DNA of 64,000 nt, taken from NCBI RefSeq assembly GCF_002355515.1, contig NZ_AP014809.1, positions 5,170,501 through 5,234,500 on the forward strand, read 5' to 3'. The stretch comes from Methylorubrum populi. GTDB taxonomy: Bacteria > Pseudomonadota > Alphaproteobacteria > Rhizobiales > Beijerinckiaceae. A program made the translations under genes and the position numbers. Position 1 is the stretch's first letter. Every line of letters starts with the position of its first letter. Shown one piece after another: positions 17,387-26,647 of this stretch. The notes under the pieces are model-generated. The model was given only the letters and a program-made list of their open reading frames with translations, was not told the DNA's origin and searched no databases.

Positions 17387-18346
17387 TTACGCCCCGAGGG
17401 CAGGCGGAGCCGCGATGACGCCGTCCAGCCAGTCGCGCAGCAGCAGGTGGGCGATGGCGGTGGCCGGTGGCACGGTCAGGCCCTCCGGGTGATCGCCCGC
17501 GATCATCCGCATCACCTCGGCACGCGGGAACCAGCGCGCATCCTCCAACTCGTCCGGATCGGTCCGGATGTCCTCCGTGAGCCCCTCCGCCACGCAGCCG
17601 AGCATCAGCGAGGCCGGGAAGGGCCAGGGCTGCGAGGCGTGATAGGTGACCGCGCCGACCGCGACGCCGGTCTCCTCGCGGGTCTCGCGGCGCACCGCGT
17701 CCTCGACCGTCTCACCGGGCTCGATGAAGCCGGCGAGGCAGGAATACATCCCCGGCTTGAAGTGCGGGCCGCGCCCGAGCAGGCAGGCATCCCCCCGCCG
17801 CACCAGCATGATCGCCACCGGATCGGTGCGGGGGAAGTGATGCAGCCCGCAGGCTCCGCATTCCCGCCGGAAGCCTCCGGCGGCGATGGCGGTCGAACTG
17901 CCGCAATTGGCGCAGAAGCGGTGGCGCGCGTGCCACGCCAGAAGCGACTTGGCGGTGGCGAGGAGCCCCTGCTCCTCGCGGGCGACGGCGCCCTCGGCGG
18001 CGAGCGTCCGCAGGTCGAGGACGCGGTAACCGGGCGCCGGAAACAGGGGGGCGACCTCCCCCGGGACGGCGCCGGCGAAGACCGGCCGTCCTTCGGCCCG
18101 GCCGAGGAAGATTTCCACGGCCCGCTCCCCCGCGCGCGCCGCTTCGTCCGGCCTGAGCAGGGCCGTCCCGGCCTGTTCCGGGTCGGCGCGCAGGATCACC
18201 GTCTCGCCCGCCATCAGCACGAGGCGGGCGTCGGGGCCGGCCTCGGCCAGCGCGGGTGCCGGACCGAACTCGGCGGAATGGCGCACGAGACGGCTCGCGG
18301 CGTAGGCGAGCGCGTCCCGGCCGGTGGTATCGGGCGAGCCGGTCAT
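17387..18346 (-). CDS. nudC: NAD(+) diphosphatase (NADH pyrophosphatase)
   Basis: 319 residues from the ATG at 18346 (MTGSPDTTGRDALAY). The zinc ribbon has Cys145, Cys148, Cys163 and Cys166; the Nudix box is GFIEPGETVEDAVRRE continuing TREETGV, with all REUXEE residues present; and the NudC-specific SQPWPFPASLM motif follows. NudC hydrolyses NADH to NMNH and AMP and also removes NAD caps from RNA 5' ends. It is 10 bases downstream of the HIT gene, so the two are co-transcribed. Confidence 0.95.
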   Translation of the reverse strand: MTGSPDTTGRDALAYAASRLVRHSAEFGPAPALAEAGPDARLVLMAGETVILRADPEQAGTALLRPDEAARAGERAVEIFLGRAEGRPVFAGAVPGEVAPLFPAPGYRVLDLRTLAAEGAVAREEQGLLATAKSLLAWHARHRFCANCGSSTAIAAGGFRRECGACGLHHFPRTDPVAIMLVRRGDACLLGRGPHFKPGMYSCLAGFIEPGETVEDAVRRETREETGVAVGAVTYHASQPWPFPASLMLGCVAEGLTEDIRTDPDELEDARWFPRAEVMRMIAGDHPEGLTVPPATAIAHLLLRDWLDGVIAAPPALGA

Positions 18347-18356
18347 GTCGGGCGCC

Positions 18357-18773
18357 TCACGCGGCCACGAACAGGGCGGCGGCCCGTTCGAGCAGGGCGG
18401 CGCGGGCATGCGGCGGATAGGGCTTCCGCTCGCCGACGCCCCAGACCGGTCCGGGCCAGGCGGGGTCCGACTGGAACCGCGCCACGACGTGGATGTGGAG
18501 CTGCGACACCACGTTGCCGAGACTGGCCACGTTCACCTTGTCCGGCCGGGCGAGCGCCTGCACCACCCCGACCGCGATACGGATCTCGTCGAAGGCCAGG
18601 CTCGCATCCTCCGGCGCGAGGTCGGTGAGCTCGCGCAGATCCGGTCGCCGCGGCACGAGGATCAGCCAGGGGAAGCGCGCGTCGTCCATCAGGAGGACGG
18701 AGCAGAGGGCGAGATCGCCCACGGGGTGGGTGTCGGCGGCGAGCCGCGGATCGAGGGAGAAGGCATCGGTCAT
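18357..18773 (-). CDS. HIT (histidine triad) domain protein
   Basis: 138 residues. The C-terminal half holds the histidine-triad motif QLHIHVVAR, preceded by VNVASLGNVVSQ, and a PVWGVGERKPYP tail. HIT proteins are nucleotide hydrolases or transferases acting on AMP-lysine, dinucleoside polyphosphates and similar substrates; the true substrate is unknown. The third triad histidine position is Val-Ala-Arg rather than a clear His, as in the atypical alphaproteobacterial branch. Its 10-base spacing from nudC fits shared nucleotide housekeeping. Confidence 0.88.
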   Translation of the reverse strand: MTDAFSLDPRLAADTHPVGDLALCSVLLMDDARFPWLILVPRRPDLRELTDLAPEDASLAFDEIRIAVGVVQALARPDKVNVASLGNVVSQLHIHVVARFQSDPAWPGPVWGVGERKPYPPHARAALLERAAALFVAA

Positions 18774-19003
18774 GCCGGGGATCTAGCGCACCGGCCCGAA
18801 AAGTGGTGGCCGGTTTTCGGAGCGGCCGGTGCGGGGCGGAAGACCGGCACCGGCCCGAAATGGGGCGGGCTGGTTTGCCGCTTGCGCGGCGGCTTCGACC
18901 GCTCGAAGATCTCCCGCATCGGTTCACGATCAGTTAACCATGTTCGGGCACGCATGAGGCAGCGATCGGGATTCGGCGGGCGGCGGGCCGCGCCGGGATC
19001 GCC

Positions 19004-20068
19004 GTGGATGACGTGATGACGGGCGGCGCGGATGGAAGCGGGCACGCGGTCGTCGCGGTCGTGGCGGCGCGAACCCCGGCCCCGCTCGTCCTCGCCCTGC
19101 GCGGGCTGCCCTGCAGCGCCTGCGTCGTCGCGGTCTCCGGCCGCGTCGTCGAGGATCTCGTCGCCGAGGCACCCGGCGTGGTCGTGGTGGAGGCCGAGCC
19201 CGAGCGCTTCGACGCACCGGCCCTGATCCGCGCCCTGCGCGAGCAGGACAGCCTCGCGCGCACCCCCGTACTGCTGGTGGCCGGCGGTGACGTGCGGACC
19301 CTGCGCCGGATCGGTCGGGAGGCCGGCGCCACCGACGTGCTGTCCAAGCCCTTCGACGCCGCGGAATTGCAGGACCGGCTGGGCGTGCTGATCGAACTCG
19401 CCCTGGCGCGTCGGGAGAACGACGATCGCGCGCACGCGATGCGGCGCGACGCCGCCCAGGCGGTGGCCGACGCCACGGCCCGGGAGCGCGAGATCATCCG
19501 CCGTCTGATGCTGGCCGCCGAATTTCGCGACGACCAGGCCGGCGACCACCTCACCCGTGTGGCCGGCTGCGTCATCGCCGTGGCCGAGGGCCTCGGCCTG
19601 TCGCCCGCGGAGGCCGACGACGTGGCGCTCGCCTCGACCATGCACGACATCGGCAAGATCGGGGTTCCCGACCACATCCTGATGAAGGCCGGCCCGCTCA
19701 CGTCCGAGGAATGGGAGGAGATGCGCCGGCACGCGCTGCGCGGCTACCACATGCTGCACGACAGCTCCTCGCGCCTGCTTCAGATCGCCGCCGAGATCGC
19801 CTTGACCCACCACGAGCGCTGGGACGGCACCGGCTATCCCCGCGGCCTCAAGGGCGAGGAGATTCCCTGTTCCGGCCGGATCGTCGCGGTCGCCGACGTG
19901 TTCGACGCGCTGATCTCCGCGAGAAGCTACAAGCCCGCTTGGTCCCTGGAGCGGGCGCGCGCGCACCTGGAGGCGGAATCCGGTCGGCATTTCGATCCGG
20001 CCTGCGTCGCCGCCTTCCTCTCGCGGTGGGAGGACATCGTCGCCTTGGTGGAGGAGCGGGCGGCTTAG
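19004..20068 (+). CDS. HD-GYP domain protein with degenerate receiver
   Basis: 354 residues from the GTG at 19004 (an ATG at 19016 is possible). Residues about 10-135 resemble a response-regulator receiver, with the conserved Lys in DVLSKPFD, but the phospho-acceptor position reads VVVVEAEPE, a Glu or nothing in place of Asp. A helical linker leads to the HD-GYP domain: His214-Asp215 in MHDIGKIGVPD, THHERWDGTGYPRGLKG with the GYP motif, and RIVAVADVFDALIS. HD-GYP domains hydrolyse cyclic di-GMP, so this is likely a c-di-GMP phosphodiesterase whose input is not classical phosphorylation. The gene is monocistronic and divergent from the HIT gene. A TTAACCAT sequence lies upstream at 18934-18941. 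Confidence 0.9.
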   Translation: MDDVMTGGADGSGHAVVAVVAARTPAPLVLALRGLPCSACVVAVSGRVVEDLVAEAPGVVVVEAEPERFDAPALIRALREQDSLARTPVLLVAGGDVRTLRRIGREAGATDVLSKPFDAAELQDRLGVLIELALARRENDDRAHAMRRDAAQAVADATAREREIIRRLMLAAEFRDDQAGDHLTRVAGCVIAVAEGLGLSPAEADDVALASTMHDIGKIGVPDHILMKAGPLTSEEWEEMRRHALRGYHMLHDSSSRLLQIAAEIALTHHERWDGTGYPRGLKGEEIPCSGRIVAVADVFDALISARSYKPAWSLERARAHLEAESGRHFDPACVAAFLSRWEDIVALVEERAA

Positions 20069-20206
20069 GAGAGGCCCCCTTCCTCATGCAACCCTCGTGC
20101 AAGGCCCCTGCGCGGCGCGGGTAGTGGTCGCGGCCGCCGCTTGGGGCTAGAAGCGGCGCTTGATTCCGATCCGGCCGATCCACTTCGGTCCGAAGGCGCA
20201 GCTCCC

Positions 20207-21913
20207 TTGCCATTTCCGTCCCTGCCCTCCCCCCTCGCCCGGGCGCTCACCGAGCGCAACTATGCCGAGCCGACCCCCGTCCAGCAGGCGGTGCTCGACG
20301 CCGCACCGGACCGCGACCTGCTCGTCTCGGCCCAGACCGGCTCGGGCAAGACCGTCGCCTTCGGTCTCGCCATCGCCGGCACGCTGCTCGGGCCCGAGGA
20401 GGCTCTGCCGCCACCGGCCGCGCCGCTCGCCCTCGTCATCGCCCCGACCCGCGAACTGGCGCTCCAGGTGCAGCGGGAGCTGACCTGGCTCTACGCGCAG
20501 ACCGCGGCCCGCGTCGTCCCCTGCGTCGGCGGCATGGATCCGCGCCGCGAGGCCCGTGCGCTGGAAGCGGGTGTCCACATCGTCGTCGGCACGCCGGGGC
20601 GCCTGCGCGATCACATGGAGCGCGGCCGCCTCGTCACCGAGGGGCTGCGCGCCGTCGTCCTCGATGAGGCCGACGAGATGCTCGACATGGGCTTTCGCGA
20701 GGATCTCGAATTCATCCTGGCGGCGACGCCGCAGGACCGGCGCACGCTGCTGTTCTCGGCGACCCTGCCGAAGGCCATCGTCGCCCTCGCCGAGAGCTAC
20801 CAGCGCGACGCCCTGCGCCTCGCGGTCGCCGGCGAGACCCGCGGTCACGCCGACATCGTCTACCGTGCGGTGCGGGTGATGCCGCGGGAGGTCGAGCACG
20901 CCGTCGTCAACGTGCTGCGCTACGTCGATGCCCCGGTGGCGATCGTGTTCTGCAACACCCGCGACGGGGTGCGCCATCTCCAGGCCTCGCTGACCGAGCG
21001 CGGCTTCTCGGCCGTGGCGCTCTCGGGCGAGCTCGGCCAGGGCGAGCGCAATGCCGCGCTCCAGGCCCTGCGCGACGGCCGTGCCCGCGTCTGCGTCGCC
21101 ACCGATGTCGCCGCCCGCGGCATCGACCTGCCGGGGCTCGACCTCGTCATCCACGCCGACCTGCCGCACGACGCCGAGGTGATGCAGCACCGCTCCGGCC
21201 GCACCGGCCGCGCCGGCCGCAAGGGCACGAGCGTCGTGCTGGTGCCCCCCGCCCGGCGGCGGCGCGCCGAGCAGATGTTCGCCATCGCCAAGGTCAGCCC
21301 CGACTGGAGCGGCCCGCCGACCGCGGATGAGATCCGCACCCTCGACCGCGAGCGGATGATGTCCGATCCGCTGCTCTCCGAATCCGAGACGGAAGAGGAG
21401 CGCGAGTGGGAGCGGGACTGGGCCGAGGCGCTGATGGAGCGCTGCCCGCCCGAGCGCCTCGCCGCCGCCTTCGCCCGGCTCTACCGCTCGCGCATCCCCG
21501 TGCCGGAGGAGGTCAGCGACCCGGCCTACGAGACGAGCCGGCGCTCCGACGCCCGCAGCGGCGTGCCGGTCGGTGCCTCGCGGATCGACGAGGACGAGCC
21601 GGCGGCGTGGTTCCGCCTCAATCTCGGTCGCCGCGACCGGGTCGAGCCGCGCCGCCTGCTGCCGATGCTGACCCGTCGCGGGCAGATCGGCCGCGGCGAT
21701 ATCGGCGCGATCCGGATCTTCGACAACGAGACCGCCTTCGAGGTGCGTGCCAGCGCCGCGGAGAATTTCGCCGCCGCCTTCGCCCGGCGCGGACCGGCCG
21801 ATGTGCGCGTCGAGCGGATGCAGGGGGATGGGCCCGCGCCGGCCAAGGCGCCGAAGAGCCCCCGCGCCCAGCGCCACCGCCGCGAGGCGACCAAGGCCGG
21901 CCGGGGCGGCTGA
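20207..21913 (+). CDS. DEAD-box RNA helicase with DbpA-type RNA-binding tail
   Basis: 568 residues from the TTG at 20207, chosen because GAAGG sits 10 bases upstream and the protein then begins PFPSLPSPLARAL; the frame stays open to a TTG at 20141. Helicase motifs in order: Q-motif EPTPVQQAVL, Walker A SAQTGSGKT, PTRELALQ, GTPGR, VLDEADEML, SATLPKA, ATDVAARGID and HRSGRTGRAGRKG. The C-terminus (AAWFRLNLGRRDRVEPRRLL ... IFDNETAFEVRA) is a DbpA RNA-binding fold. It probably remodels ribosomal or messenger RNA, as DeaD/CsdA and DbpA do. Transcribed alone. Confidence 0.93.
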   Translation: MPFPSLPSPLARALTERNYAEPTPVQQAVLDAAPDRDLLVSAQTGSGKTVAFGLAIAGTLLGPEEALPPPAAPLALVIAPTRELALQVQRELTWLYAQTAARVVPCVGGMDPRREARALEAGVHIVVGTPGRLRDHMERGRLVTEGLRAVVLDEADEMLDMGFREDLEFILAATPQDRRTLLFSATLPKAIVALAESYQRDALRLAVAGETRGHADIVYRAVRVMPREVEHAVVNVLRYVDAPVAIVFCNTRDGVRHLQASLTERGFSAVALSGELGQGERNAALQALRDGRARVCVATDVAARGIDLPGLDLVIHADLPHDAEVMQHRSGRTGRAGRKGTSVVLVPPARRRRAEQMFAIAKVSPDWSGPPTADEIRTLDRERMMSDPLLSESETEEEREWERDWAEALMERCPPERLAAAFARLYRSRIPVPEEVSDPAYETSRRSDARSGVPVGASRIDEDEPAAWFRLNLGRRDRVEPRRLLPMLTRRGQIGRGDIGAIRIFDNETAFEVRASAAENFAAAFARRGPADVRVERMQGDGPAPAKAPKSPRAQRHRREATKAGRGG

Positions 21914-22140
21914 GCGTCGCCGTCGGCCGGGTCACGCTCGGGCTTCATCCCAGGGCGGAGGGCGATATCGAATCGATCACCCCGGCCCCGATCGCCGCGG
22001 CGATGGCGGCCTGCCGTCATCGCGCGTCGGCGATCTGATCCAGGTCGCGACTTTTCGGACGGGGCGCTCGAGCGGATGCCGGCCCGGCAAGGCCAGGCGC
22101 GATGTCCGAGCGAGGCGGGCGTCGCGCCGTTCCGCCGCGG

Positions 22141-23040
22141 CTACTGGCCCGCGGACTTGCTGCCGAGCAGGCCGTTCACGGCAGCATCCCAGCCTTCGCG
22201 GATCTGCCGGCCGCCCGGAATCTTGACGCCGAGCAGTTCGGGCTCGTCCGCCGCATCCGGCGCCGGCTTGGCCGAGGGCGCTTCCGCCGAGGCGGTCTGC
22301 GTCGGCCTCGTCTCCGCGGCCCGGTTGCGGCTCGCCGGCACGGCCTTGCGGGCGGCATCGGCTTTCGCGACCTCGGCCTTCGCTTCGGGCTTGCTCTCGC
22401 TTTTGGCGATCTCGGACTTCGCCTTCGGCGCGGGCAGCGACACGAACTTGGCGGGCTGCTCCGTCTTGGCCCGAACCGTCTCGCTCCGGCTGGGAGGCAA
22501 CGGCACCGTAACCTTGGCGGGCGCGAGGGCCGCCGCCGTGCGGGCCGCGGCCGGGACCGTGGGAGTGGGTTCGATCGGAAGGTTTGCCCGGGCAGACGAT
22601 GGCAAGGGAGCCGCAGTCTGGACCGGAGCCGCAGTCTGGACCGGAGCCGCAGCTTGGACCGGCACGGTGACTTGGGTGGGCGCCGCGGCCTGGACGGGCG
22701 CCGTCGCGCGGACCGATGCCGCCGGCGATGGCGGTGTCGGCGACGCGGGTTCGGCGGCCGGGAGGCTCGCTTGGCGCGGCATCGGCAACGATCCGGCGGC
22801 GGACGGCGCCAGGGCGGGGACACCGTCCTTCAGGTCGGGCCATTGCGAGGCGACGGGCGCGATCCGGGCCGGCCGGCTCCGGGGATCGGCGAGATCGGAG
22901 AAGAACGAGAACGCCCCGACGGCGAAAACGGCCAGGGCTATGCTCCCGCCGGCGGCGCCCGCGACGACGGGCAGCCGGAACCGGGCCTGAGTCCTCGCCT
23001 CGGACGGACGGGTTTCGGACGGATGAATCGCCACCGACAT
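22141..23040 (-). CDS. Ala/Pro-rich single-pass membrane protein, unknown function
   Basis: 299 residues from the ATG at 23040 (MSVAIHPSETRPSEAR). A short charged N-terminus is followed by one membrane helix (VVAGAAGGSIALAVFAVGAF, about residues 25-44), then a long low-complexity Ala/Pro/Val/Lys-rich region and a conserved-looking C-terminus (LLGVKIPGGRQIREGW). The layout suggests an inner-membrane anchor with a periplasmic flexible stalk, like TonB- or SPOR-type proteins, but no known domain was recognised. The stalk includes a tandem 6-residue repeat encoded by an 18-bp DNA repeat. Confidence 0.7.
   Translation of the reverse strand: MSVAIHPSETRPSEARTQARFRLPVVAGAAGGSIALAVFAVGAFSFFSDLADPRSRPARIAPVASQWPDLKDGVPALAPSAAGSLPMPRQASLPAAEPASPTPPSPAASVRATAPVQAAAPTQVTVPVQAAAPVQTAAPVQTAAPLPSSARANLPIEPTPTVPAAARTAAALAPAKVTVPLPPSRSETVRAKTEQPAKFVSLPAPKAKSEIAKSESKPEAKAEVAKADAARKAVPASRNRAAETRPTQTASAEAPSAKPAPDAADEPELLGVKIPGGRQIREGWDAAVNGLLGSKSAGQ
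22610..22699. repeat. 18-bp in-frame tandem repeat
   Basis: Units GCCGCAGTCTGGACCGGA at 22610-22627 and 22628-22645 are identical; 22646-22663 differs at a few bases and 22682-22699 is a more degenerate copy. On the minus strand they encode repeats of the VQTAAP/VQAAAP type in the stalk of the membrane-anchored protein. Confidence 0.85.
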
Positions 23041-23527
23041 GCGGTCGGCCTCTTGCACGTTGTACCCCTGCAACGACACGGCCTCGGCAATGCGGCGGCA
23101 AGATGTCCGAGCGGTCTGAACAGAATTCAGGCGCCGTCCATCCACACGAATCTGTCGGAAACTCCGAGGCGGAGAAACCTGGCCGGAAGGCGCAAGCCGC
23201 GGACAAGTCTCGCCCCGATCTGTTCTCGCAAACGCTTATACAGGGCGCGCTTTAACGGAGCGTGTAGTCGGGGCAGGCCTCGACGGGGCGCTGCGCTCTT
23301 TTCGGGGCTGGCGATCATGGGCGATCATAAGAGAAACATCAGTGGGCCGCGCCGCCCTGCCGCGCGGCCCCGCCATGGACTTTCATCCGGGGATCGGCCA
23401 CGGTGCCGACGTGCCGAAAGAGTAGAGATCTGAGACTTTTATCCGATGTCGGCTTGCCGAATTGTCCCGGGCCCGACCGGTCCGCGGCGCCCTCGGCGGG
23501 CGGTGGCCTGACCGACCGCGAGGGCCC
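23041..23527. other. 487-bp divergent intergenic region
   Basis: Separates the Ala/Pro-rich membrane protein (minus) from the histidine kinase gene (plus) and must hold both promoters. No RNA gene, repeat or convincing operator was identified. Confidence 0.5.
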
Positions 23528-25057
23528 GTGCCGAATCCCGCCGCGACGCAACCCGATCTGTCGCCGATGATGGCGCAGCCGACGGCCGATCCCAAAACCG
23601 ACAAGGCGCAGGATCGGGCCGGCGGCGCGTCCGTGCCGTTCTGGGCCGGCTGGCCGACGCGCGCGCGCCTGATCCTGATCGTGCTCGCCATCGACGTCGT
23701 CGCCGCCCTGGTCTCCTGCGGCGTCATCGTTCTGACCGCGCGCAGCGCCGTGCAGGTCGAGATGGCCGCCAGCCTCGCCACCGTCGAGCCTCTGGTGGCC
23801 GATACCATCCGCTCCCTGCGCAGCCCGAGTCCGGAGAGCGTGCTCCACACCCTCGACCTGCGCTTCCAGGCGCTGCGCCACGTGCGCGTGACGATCCTCG
23901 ATGCGGAGGGCCGGCGGATCGGCTTCGGTCCGTCCGATCAGGGGCGCGAGCAGCGCCGGGCGCCGCGCTGGTTCGTCCGTCTGATCGCTCCTGAGACGCA
24001 CCAGCACGATCTTCCCATCGTCGTGCGAGGCGAACGGATCGGAACCGCCGCGATCACCACCCAGCCCCTCGACGAGATCGAGGAGGTCTGGGGTTATGCC
24101 CGCTCCCTGGCGCTGGCCAGCCTCATCCTCAACCTCGCGGTGCTCGCCGCCCTCACCCTGGCGCTCGGGCGCATCCTGCGGCCGCTCGGCCGCCTCGCCG
24201 AGGGGCTGACGCGGCTGGAGCGGCACGACTACACCGCTCATCTCGATCCGCCCGCCTCCCGCGAGCTGGCGGTGATCGCCGAGCGCTTCAACCGCGTGGC
24301 CGGGGCGCTCTCCGAGGCGCGGGCCGCCAATGGCCGTCTCAACCGCCAATTGCTGACGGCCCAGGACGACGAGCGCGCCCGCATCGCGCTCGAACTCCAC
24401 GACGAGTTCGGCCCGTGCCTGTTCGCTCTGGAGGCGAACGCGGCCTCCGTGGCGCGGCTCGCCGCCAGCCCCGGCGAGATCGACCGCGGCCGGCTCGCGG
24501 CGCGGGCCGGGGATATCGGCAGCATCGTCGGCCAGGTTCAGACCCTCAACCGCGACCTCCTCAACCGCCTGCGCCCGCACGGCCTCGGCGAGGTGCCGCT
24601 CGCCGATTGCCTCAGCCTCCTGCTGCGCGATTTCCAGCGGCGCCATCCCGAAACGCGCTTCGACGGTGCGTTCGAAGGGCTGGCCCGGGGCTACGGCGAC
24701 ATCGTCGATCTCACCGTGTTCCGCTGCATCCAGGAGAGCAGCACGAATGCCGTGCGCCACGGCGGCGCCCACCACGTCCGGGCCCGGGTGGCGGAGGAGA
24801 CCGACGCGGCCGGCCTGACGACCCTGCGGTTGAGCGTCGAGGATGACGGCAGCGGCATCGCCCCCGGCCACCGCGTCGGCCTCGGCCTCTCGGGAATGCG
24901 CGAGCGGGTCGAGGCGCTCGGCGGCCATTTCCACCTCGACACGGCTTCTCTTGACAACGGCGCCTCCGGAACCGTTGTCCGGATCACCCTCCCGATCGAT
25001 CCCGAGCGCGACGGCAGCGAGGGTCCGCCTCCGCCCGCCGCGCCGCAACTCAAGTGA
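23528..25057 (+). CDS. NarL-family sensor histidine kinase (HisKA_3)
   Basis: 509 residues from the GTG at 23528, which has GAGGG upstream; ATG codons at 23567 and 23570 are alternatives. Two membrane helices (about residues 48-70 and 197-220) flank a periplasmic sensing domain of about 120 residues; a HAMP-like segment (RILRPLGRLAEGL) follows. The dimerisation motif is DDERARIALELHDEFG with phospho-accepting His291. The ATPase domain has ESSTNAVRHG (N box), VEDDGSGI and GLGLSGMRERVEALGG. This is the UhpB/NarX/DegS-type kinase class, and the response regulator starts 10 bases downstream. The signal is not known. Confidence 0.92.
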   Translation: MPNPAATQPDLSPMMAQPTADPKTDKAQDRAGGASVPFWAGWPTRARLILIVLAIDVVAALVSCGVIVLTARSAVQVEMAASLATVEPLVADTIRSLRSPSPESVLHTLDLRFQALRHVRVTILDAEGRRIGFGPSDQGREQRRAPRWFVRLIAPETHQHDLPIVVRGERIGTAAITTQPLDEIEEVWGYARSLALASLILNLAVLAALTLALGRILRPLGRLAEGLTRLERHDYTAHLDPPASRELAVIAERFNRVAGALSEARAANGRLNRQLLTAQDDERARIALELHDEFGPCLFALEANAASVARLAASPGEIDRGRLAARAGDIGSIVGQVQTLNRDLLNRLRPHGLGEVPLADCLSLLLRDFQRRHPETRFDGAFEGLARGYGDIVDLTVFRCIQESSTNAVRHGGAHHVRARVAEETDAAGLTTLRLSVEDDGSGIAPGHRVGLGLSGMRERVEALGGHFHLDTASLDNGASGTVVRITLPIDPERDGSEGPPPPAAPQLK

Positions 25058-25067
25058 TGCGTGTAAG

Positions 25068-25757
25068 ATGAACGCCCCGGTCAGCAGCCCCGTGATGAAA
25101 GCGGCGTCGAGCAAGGGCGGCCCCGTCCCGGTTCTCGTGATCGACGATCACCCGATCGTCCTGCAGGGCTGCCGCCGCGTGCTGGAGGATGCCGGGATCG
25201 AGACCGTGGTGGAGGCCACCGGCGTCGTCTCCGGCTACCGCGCCTTCCACCGCCTGCGCCCGCCCGTGGTGATCTGCGACCTGACCTTCCAGGGCAGCGG
25301 ACTTGCCGGCCTCGCCCTGATCCGGCGCATGCGCGCCATCGAGCCCGAGACCCGCGTCCTCGTCTTCTCGATGCACAACGATCCCGTCATCGTCTCGCGG
25401 GCTCTGGAGGCCGGGGCGCTCGGCTACGTTCTGAAGGATCACGCCTCGAACGAGCTGTTCCAGGCCTTCGAGCGGGTGCGCGCCGGCGAGGTCTATCTCG
25501 ACCGCCGTCTCGCCACCGAGGTCGCCATGCTGCGGGCCGACCCGCGCCGCACCCCGGAGACCCAGCTCACGCCGCGCGAGCAGCAGATCCTTGCCCGCCT
25601 CGCCCAGGGCAAGTCCTACGGCGCCATCGCCGCTGACCTCTCGGTCAGCTACAAGACCGTCACCAACGCCTGCTCGCAGATGCGCCAGAAGCTCAAGGTG
25701 CGCACGCTGGCTGAGCTGATCCACGTGGCGGTGACCCAGGCGCAGCGGCAGGGCTGA
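25068..25757 (+). CDS. NarL/LuxR-family response regulator
   Basis: 229 residues from the ATG at 25068 (MNAPVSSPVMKAASSK; ATG 25095 possible). Receiver domain: acidic pair in VLVIDDHPIVLQG, phospho-acceptor Asp71 in VVICDLTFQG, and Lys in LGYVLKDHAS. C-terminal LuxR helix-turn-helix: LTPREQQILARLAQGKSYG, then AIAADLSVSYKTVTNACSQM. It is the partner of the kinase encoded immediately upstream and acts as a DNA-binding transcription factor; its targets are not evident. Confidence 0.93.
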   Translation: MNAPVSSPVMKAASSKGGPVPVLVIDDHPIVLQGCRRVLEDAGIETVVEATGVVSGYRAFHRLRPPVVICDLTFQGSGLAGLALIRRMRAIEPETRVLVFSMHNDPVIVSRALEAGALGYVLKDHASNELFQAFERVRAGEVYLDRRLATEVAMLRADPRRTPETQLTPREQQILARLAQGKSYGAIAADLSVSYKTVTNACSQMRQKLKVRTLAELIHVAVTQAQRQG

Positions 25758-25805
25758 GGCAAGGCCAAGTCGGGGCCGATTTTTCTCGAAGACGGAGCGC
25801 GGTTC

Positions 25806-26489
25806 TTGGCCGATCCCCTTTCTGCCGGGCGCTTCTCGCAGGCGGCCTGGGCCCGCAACCTCGCGGCCTACGAGACCATCCGCACGATGCCGTTCAACGC
25901 GGAACTGGCGGACGGCACCCTGAGTCGCGAGCGCTTCCGCCGCTACATCGTGCAGGACGCGCATTACCTCATCGGCTTCGGTCGCGCGCTGGCGCTCGCC
26001 GCCGCCAAGGCGCCGCATCCCGACCGGATCGTGCAGTTCGCCCGCGGCGCCGAGACCGCCATCGTGGTCGAACGCGCCCTGCACGGCGGCTTCTTCCGGG
26101 AATACGGCATCGATGCCGGCACGTTCGCGGCGACGCCGCTCTCGCCGGCCTGCGACCACTACGTCGCGTGGCTTCTGGCCTCGGCCTATGCCGAGCCCTA
26201 CGAGGTCGTGCTCGGAGCGCTCCTGCCCTGTTTCTGGATCTATGCCGAGGTCGGCCGCGACATCTTCGCCCGCGCGAGCCCGGACAACCCCTATCGCGCC
26301 TGGATCGACACCTACGCCGGAGAGGAGTTCGGCGAGGCGGTGGCGGCGATGATCGCCGCCACCGACGAGGCCGCGGCGGACGCCTCGCCCATCCTGCGGG
26401 ACCGCATGCAGGCGGCCTACACCCACGCCACCCGTCTCGAATACGGGTTCTGGGACGGGGCCTACCGCGACGTTTCCTGGCCGCTGTGA
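25806..26489 (+). CDS. tenA: TenA family aminopyrimidine aminohydrolase (thiaminase II)
   Basis: 227 residues from the TTG at 25806, with ACGGAG upstream. All-helical TenA fold. The catalytic Cys142 is in ALLPCFWIYAEVG and the general-acid Glu212 is in LEYGFWDGAY; the N-terminus has RFRRYIVQDAHYL. TenA hydrolyses the aminopyrimidine of degraded thiamine so it can be reused as HMP. thiD and thiE, the kinase and the coupling enzyme that use HMP, are also in this window about 26 kb away. No TPP riboswitch is visible upstream. It sits 48 bases after the response regulator gene. Confidence 0.9.
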   Translation: MADPLSAGRFSQAAWARNLAAYETIRTMPFNAELADGTLSRERFRRYIVQDAHYLIGFGRALALAAAKAPHPDRIVQFARGAETAIVVERALHGGFFREYGIDAGTFAATPLSPACDHYVAWLLASAYAEPYEVVLGALLPCFWIYAEVGRDIFARASPDNPYRAWIDTYAGEEFGEAVAAMIAATDEAAADASPILRDRMQAAYTHATRLEYGFWDGAYRDVSWPL

Positions 26490-26647
26490 CCTGAATCCGA
26501 CAGCGGATCCGTGCATCTTGGCCGTTTCCTTGCACGGTCTTGTCACAGCCGGCCGTTGCGCGCAGGCCGGTTTCGCGGTTGATCTATGAGGCTTGACGCC
26601 GTGCCTTCTCACGAGAGGCGGGGTCATCGAACGGGGGTGGGACGGAT

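Noticed and set aside
18934..18941. TTAACCAT upstream of the HD-GYP gene, and a similar TTAA pair at 43056-43070, as CtrA boxes
   Set aside because: Only half-sites or wrongly spaced halves; too weak without a motif search.
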